Source: Candidatus Babeliales bacterium (GTDB lineage: Bacteria; Babelota; Babeliae; Babelales; CAZZPM01). From it: DNA of 7,742 nt. Every line of letters starts with the position of its first letter. Within the stretch, counting starts at the first letter, position 1. Below the pieces are notes generated by a model. The model was given only the letters and a program-made list of their open reading frames with translations. It was not told the origin of the DNA and did no database searches. The stretch is from NCBI GenBank assembly GCA_016763165.1, contig JAESUJ010000101.1:1-7742 (forward strand). Direction: 5' to 3'. This document shows, one piece after another, positions 6,077 through 7,742 of the stretch. A program made the translations under genes and the position numbers.

Positions 6077-6189
6077 TATTTGATTGTTAGAAAATTAATA
6101 TAGTCAGATTTTTATTATTGAAAATTATAGAATTGGGAACTGTTTTTTAAATTATAGTAACTAAAATACAGAAAAAGAAAGAATATATT

Positions 6190-7278
6190 ATGAATATTGT
6201 GAAGAAAATTGGATTATTAGTCTTAGTTATGCTTGGATTTGCTCAAGTAAGTTTCGCCGAAGAGAATCATTCAAAAATGTCAGAAGATGAATTAAATGAA
6301 GCTCTTATTACAGCCGTAAAAAAAGGCAAGACAGATATAGCAAGAGATCTTTTGACATCAGGGGCTAATGGAAATCAAAACATTACTTATGCTAAATCTA
6401 ATTATGATTACGATGATTCTTATATTACTCTGACTCTCCTAGAGTATGCTGCACAACATGGTTACGTAGACATTTTAAAGAAGATTTTAGAGTCAAGCGT
6501 TCGCAGTGATGATATTAATAACGCTCTTATCTTAGCTGCTAAAAATGGTAATGCAAAAACAGTAAAAGAGCTTTTACAAGCGAGTGACACTCAGTTAACT
6601 ATGCAAAGCTATCTAAGCTGTTTTTTTGTAAGTTCAGAAAAATGCGAACTTTGTCTTAATCAGAAATATCGAGACTCAGCTCTTATTAGTGCTGCAAATA
6701 GATTTCCAGGCATTACTACAAATCCTTCATCTGGCAAGCGTTATCGTGAAGGTCTTAATGATTATTTAAATGTAATAAAAGAGCTTATAAAAGCAGGGAC
6801 TAATGTTAATAGTACAGACAATTATGAAAATACAGCTCTTATGGTAATTATAGGATGTGGACTTTATACAGCAGCACAAAGGAAGAGTAGAGCAGAAATT
6901 ATAGAAGTTCTTTTAGCAGCAAAAGCCAATGTTAATTATGTTAACAAAAAAGGCCGATCAATTCTTATAAAAGCTGTAGAAGCGCATGACTTTGATGCTG
7001 TGCAAATTATTTTAAAAGTTCCAGGGATTAACACTAATTATGCTGATAACTATGGAGATACGGCTCTTATAAGGGCTATAGAATGTATACAGAGTACATA
7101 TATTAGTGGTAACACAAGCCAATATAATGCGTGCGTAAATAGCCAAAAAATTGTAGATGAACTTTTAAAAACTCCAGGAATTAACATTCATCATGTTAAT
7201 AAAAATGGTGATACAGCACATAAATTGTTTAAGGCGCGTACAGAGTGTAAATTGCTTAAGGAACGAGGATATTATTAA
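6190..7278 (+). CDS. Exported ankyrin-repeat protein (Ank1)
   Basis: A 362-aa protein with a signal peptide (MNIVKKIGLLVLVMLGFAQVSFA, likely cleavage after FA at residue 23), followed by degenerate ankyrin repeats. Recognisable units are LNEALITAVKKGKTDIARDLL (35-55), LLEYAAQHGYVDILKKIL (83-100), NALILAAKNGNAKTVKELL (111-129), a longer unit with SALISAAN...NVIKELIKAGTNVN (163-207) and NTALMVIIG...AEIIEVLLAAKANVN (214-249). Two more follow: SILIKAVEAHDFDAVQIILKVPGIN (257-281) and DTALIRAIE...IVDELLKTPGIN (290-332). Ankyrin repeats mediate protein-protein contacts; exported forms in host-associated bacteria are often periplasmic, surface or effector proteins, but no target can be read here. Insertions between helices, including a Cys-containing stretch (144-155), break the canonical 33-residue period. 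The 3' end lies in a 27-28-bp tandem repeat that supplies the stop. Ank2 follows on the same strand. Confidence 0.88.
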   Translation: MNIVKKIGLLVLVMLGFAQVSFAEENHSKMSEDELNEALITAVKKGKTDIARDLLTSGANGNQNITYAKSNYDYDDSYITLTLLEYAAQHGYVDILKKILESSVRSDDINNALILAAKNGNAKTVKELLQASDTQLTMQSYLSCFFVSSEKCELCLNQKYRDSALISAANRFPGITTNPSSGKRYREGLNDYLNVIKELIKAGTNVNSTDNYENTALMVIIGCGLYTAAQRKSRAEIIEVLLAAKANVNYVNKKGRSILIKAVEAHDFDAVQIILKVPGINTNYADNYGDTALIRAIECIQSTYISGNTSQYNACVNSQKIVDELLKTPGINIHHVNKNGDTAHKLFKARTECKLLKERGYY

Positions 7279-7303
7279 ATTGCTTACAGGCGCGAGGATA
7301 TTA
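7221..7303 (+). repeat. Three-copy imperfect tandem repeat, 27-28 bp, at the Ank1 3' end
   Basis: Copies start at 7221, 7248 and 7276, each opening with TAAATTG(T/C)TTA. The first two are 27 bp apart (nine codons, encoding KLFKARTEC and KLLKERGYY). The third is shifted by one extra base, which brings its leading TAA into frame as the Ank1 stop. Copies 2 and 3 also share CGAGGATATTA. Confidence 0.75.
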
Positions 7304-7330
7304 ATACGCCATGCTTTTCAAGAGTCAATT

Positions 7331-7336
7331 AAGGAA
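7331..7336 (+). promoter_or_regulatory. Shine-Dalgarno deciding the Ank2 start
   Basis: AAGGAA lies seven bases before the ATG at 7344, which opens a typical signal peptide (MKKIILIFLSAFLI). The longer in-frame start at 7311 would add eleven residues ahead of that signal peptide and lacks a comparable site, so 7344 is preferred. Confidence 0.65.
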
Positions 7337-7343
7337 CAAAATC

Positions 7344-7742
7344 ATGAAAAAAATTATACTTATTTTTTTATCAGCTTTTCTTATCAGTAACTTTATCAGT
7401 GCAACTACAGTAACAGATGGTGATATAAAAACATTACAGACATTAATTAAAGAAAACAACGTCGATCTTGCTACAACAATTCTTCATGCCTATAACGATG
7501 ATGTAGCTAGTTTGTCCAAATTACTAAGCTGCGCATTTAATATTGCCATAGAAAATACACATTATGATATGACTGTATTACTGATCAAATACATTAAAAC
7601 AGTTATGTAAAAAGTGGCAGCAAAAGTTCTCTCTTGCATCTTGCAGTTTCAGCAGGCAGTCCAGAGATAGTTACATTATTACTCGATAAGGATGCTAATC
7701 CCAATGTAAAGAATGCTCGTCAAGAGACTCCTTTGCATCTTG
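7344..7742 (+). CDS. Exported ankyrin-repeat protein (Ank2), frameshifted and truncated by the window edge
   Basis: Starts with a signal peptide (MKKIILIFLSAFLISNFISA, cleavage likely near residue 20-21), then TLQTLIKENNVDLATTIL and AFNIAIENTHYDMTVLLIKYIK, consistent with degenerate ankyrin helices. This frame stops at 7608-7610. From 7598 another frame continues as SLLHLAVSAGSPEIVTLLLDKDANPNV, a textbook ankyrin repeat, then NARQETPLHL at the edge. Adding one A to the four-A run at 7596-7599 joins the two frames as YIK-NSYVKSGSKSSLLHLAV with no stop. The intact protein would therefore be a larger ankyrin protein running past the window. It lies 65 bases after Ank1 and may share its transcript. 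The alternative is that the gene is a true pseudogene yielding an 88-aa fragment. Confidence 0.75.
7596..7599 (+). other. Single-base frameshift site in Ank2 (A4 run)
   Basis: The reading frame changes between 7595 and 7610. The upstream frame reaches TAA at 7608, while the downstream ankyrin frame is open from 7598. One extra A in the run at 7596-7599 repairs the gene. Adding an A to the run at 7609-7613 would not, because it leaves the TAA in place. Confidence 0.6.

Larger units (their letters stand above)
5796..6189. other. AT-rich divergent intergenic region
   Basis: This 394-bp stretch lies between the divergent OPT and ankyrin genes. I find no plausible coding sequence or structured RNA in it. 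It holds long T runs (for example 5899-5906 and 6031-6038), the GGGGTCAG motif described separately, and presumably promoters for both flanking genes. No -35/-10 pair stood out clearly on either strand; a TATAGT at 6153-6158 and a TAAAAT at 6162-6167 are possible -10 boxes for the ankyrin gene. Confidence 0.6.

Noticed and set aside
7193..7390. Separate small gene bridging Ank1 and Ank2
   Set aside because: It is an alternative frame through the tandem repeat and the Ank2 signal peptide. It is better explained as the continuation of Ank1 if one base were lost.

Overview
The window is AT-rich bacterial DNA. It carries housekeeping genes (gpmI, rsmE), an OPT-family membrane transporter, three related small exported proteins of unknown function, and two ankyrin-repeat proteins with signal peptides. 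Exported ankyrin proteins, lineage-specific small exported proteins and an oligopeptide-type transporter suggest a host-associated, reduced-genome bacterium. Candidatus Dependentiae (TM6) fits best to my eye. This is inference from gene content; there is no rRNA or other phylogenetic marker in the window.

Layout. Positions 89-1644 (minus strand) hold gpmI, full length but split by a single-base frameshift near its 5' end. A short divergent region (1645-1777) carries promoters for both directions. Rightward from it run two paralogous small genes, P1 (1778-2152) and P2 (2170-2616), then rsmE (2623-3375), closely packed and probably one operon. A third paralog, P3 (3562-3957), follows after a gap. 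The OPT transporter gene (4083-5795, minus strand) converges on this block. A 394-bp AT-rich intergenic region (5796-6189) separates it from a rightward pair of exported ankyrin genes (6190-7278, and 7344 to beyond the window edge). The second of these also needs a single-base frameshift correction.

The most informative observation is a fossil of a segmental duplication. The 3' end of rsmE together with the antisense 3' end of the OPT gene occurs twice, at 3322-3397 and 4055-4130 (65 of 76 bases identical, no gaps). The region upstream of P1 has a diverged copy upstream of P3. The simplest history is that rsmE and the OPT gene once had overlapping convergent 3' ends. A block running from the gpmI/P1 intergenic region to the OPT 3' end then duplicated in tandem. 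The second rsmE was later lost, except for the last codons, which overlap the OPT coding sequence. P3 is the surviving paralog from that duplicated block.

The three small proteins share a signal peptide, an acidic segment with a V/A-S-W motif, two hydrophobic segments around an AYP motif and an acidic tail. I recognise no known family. Their repeated duplication, with conserved ends and variable centres, makes them the best candidate here for something undescribed.
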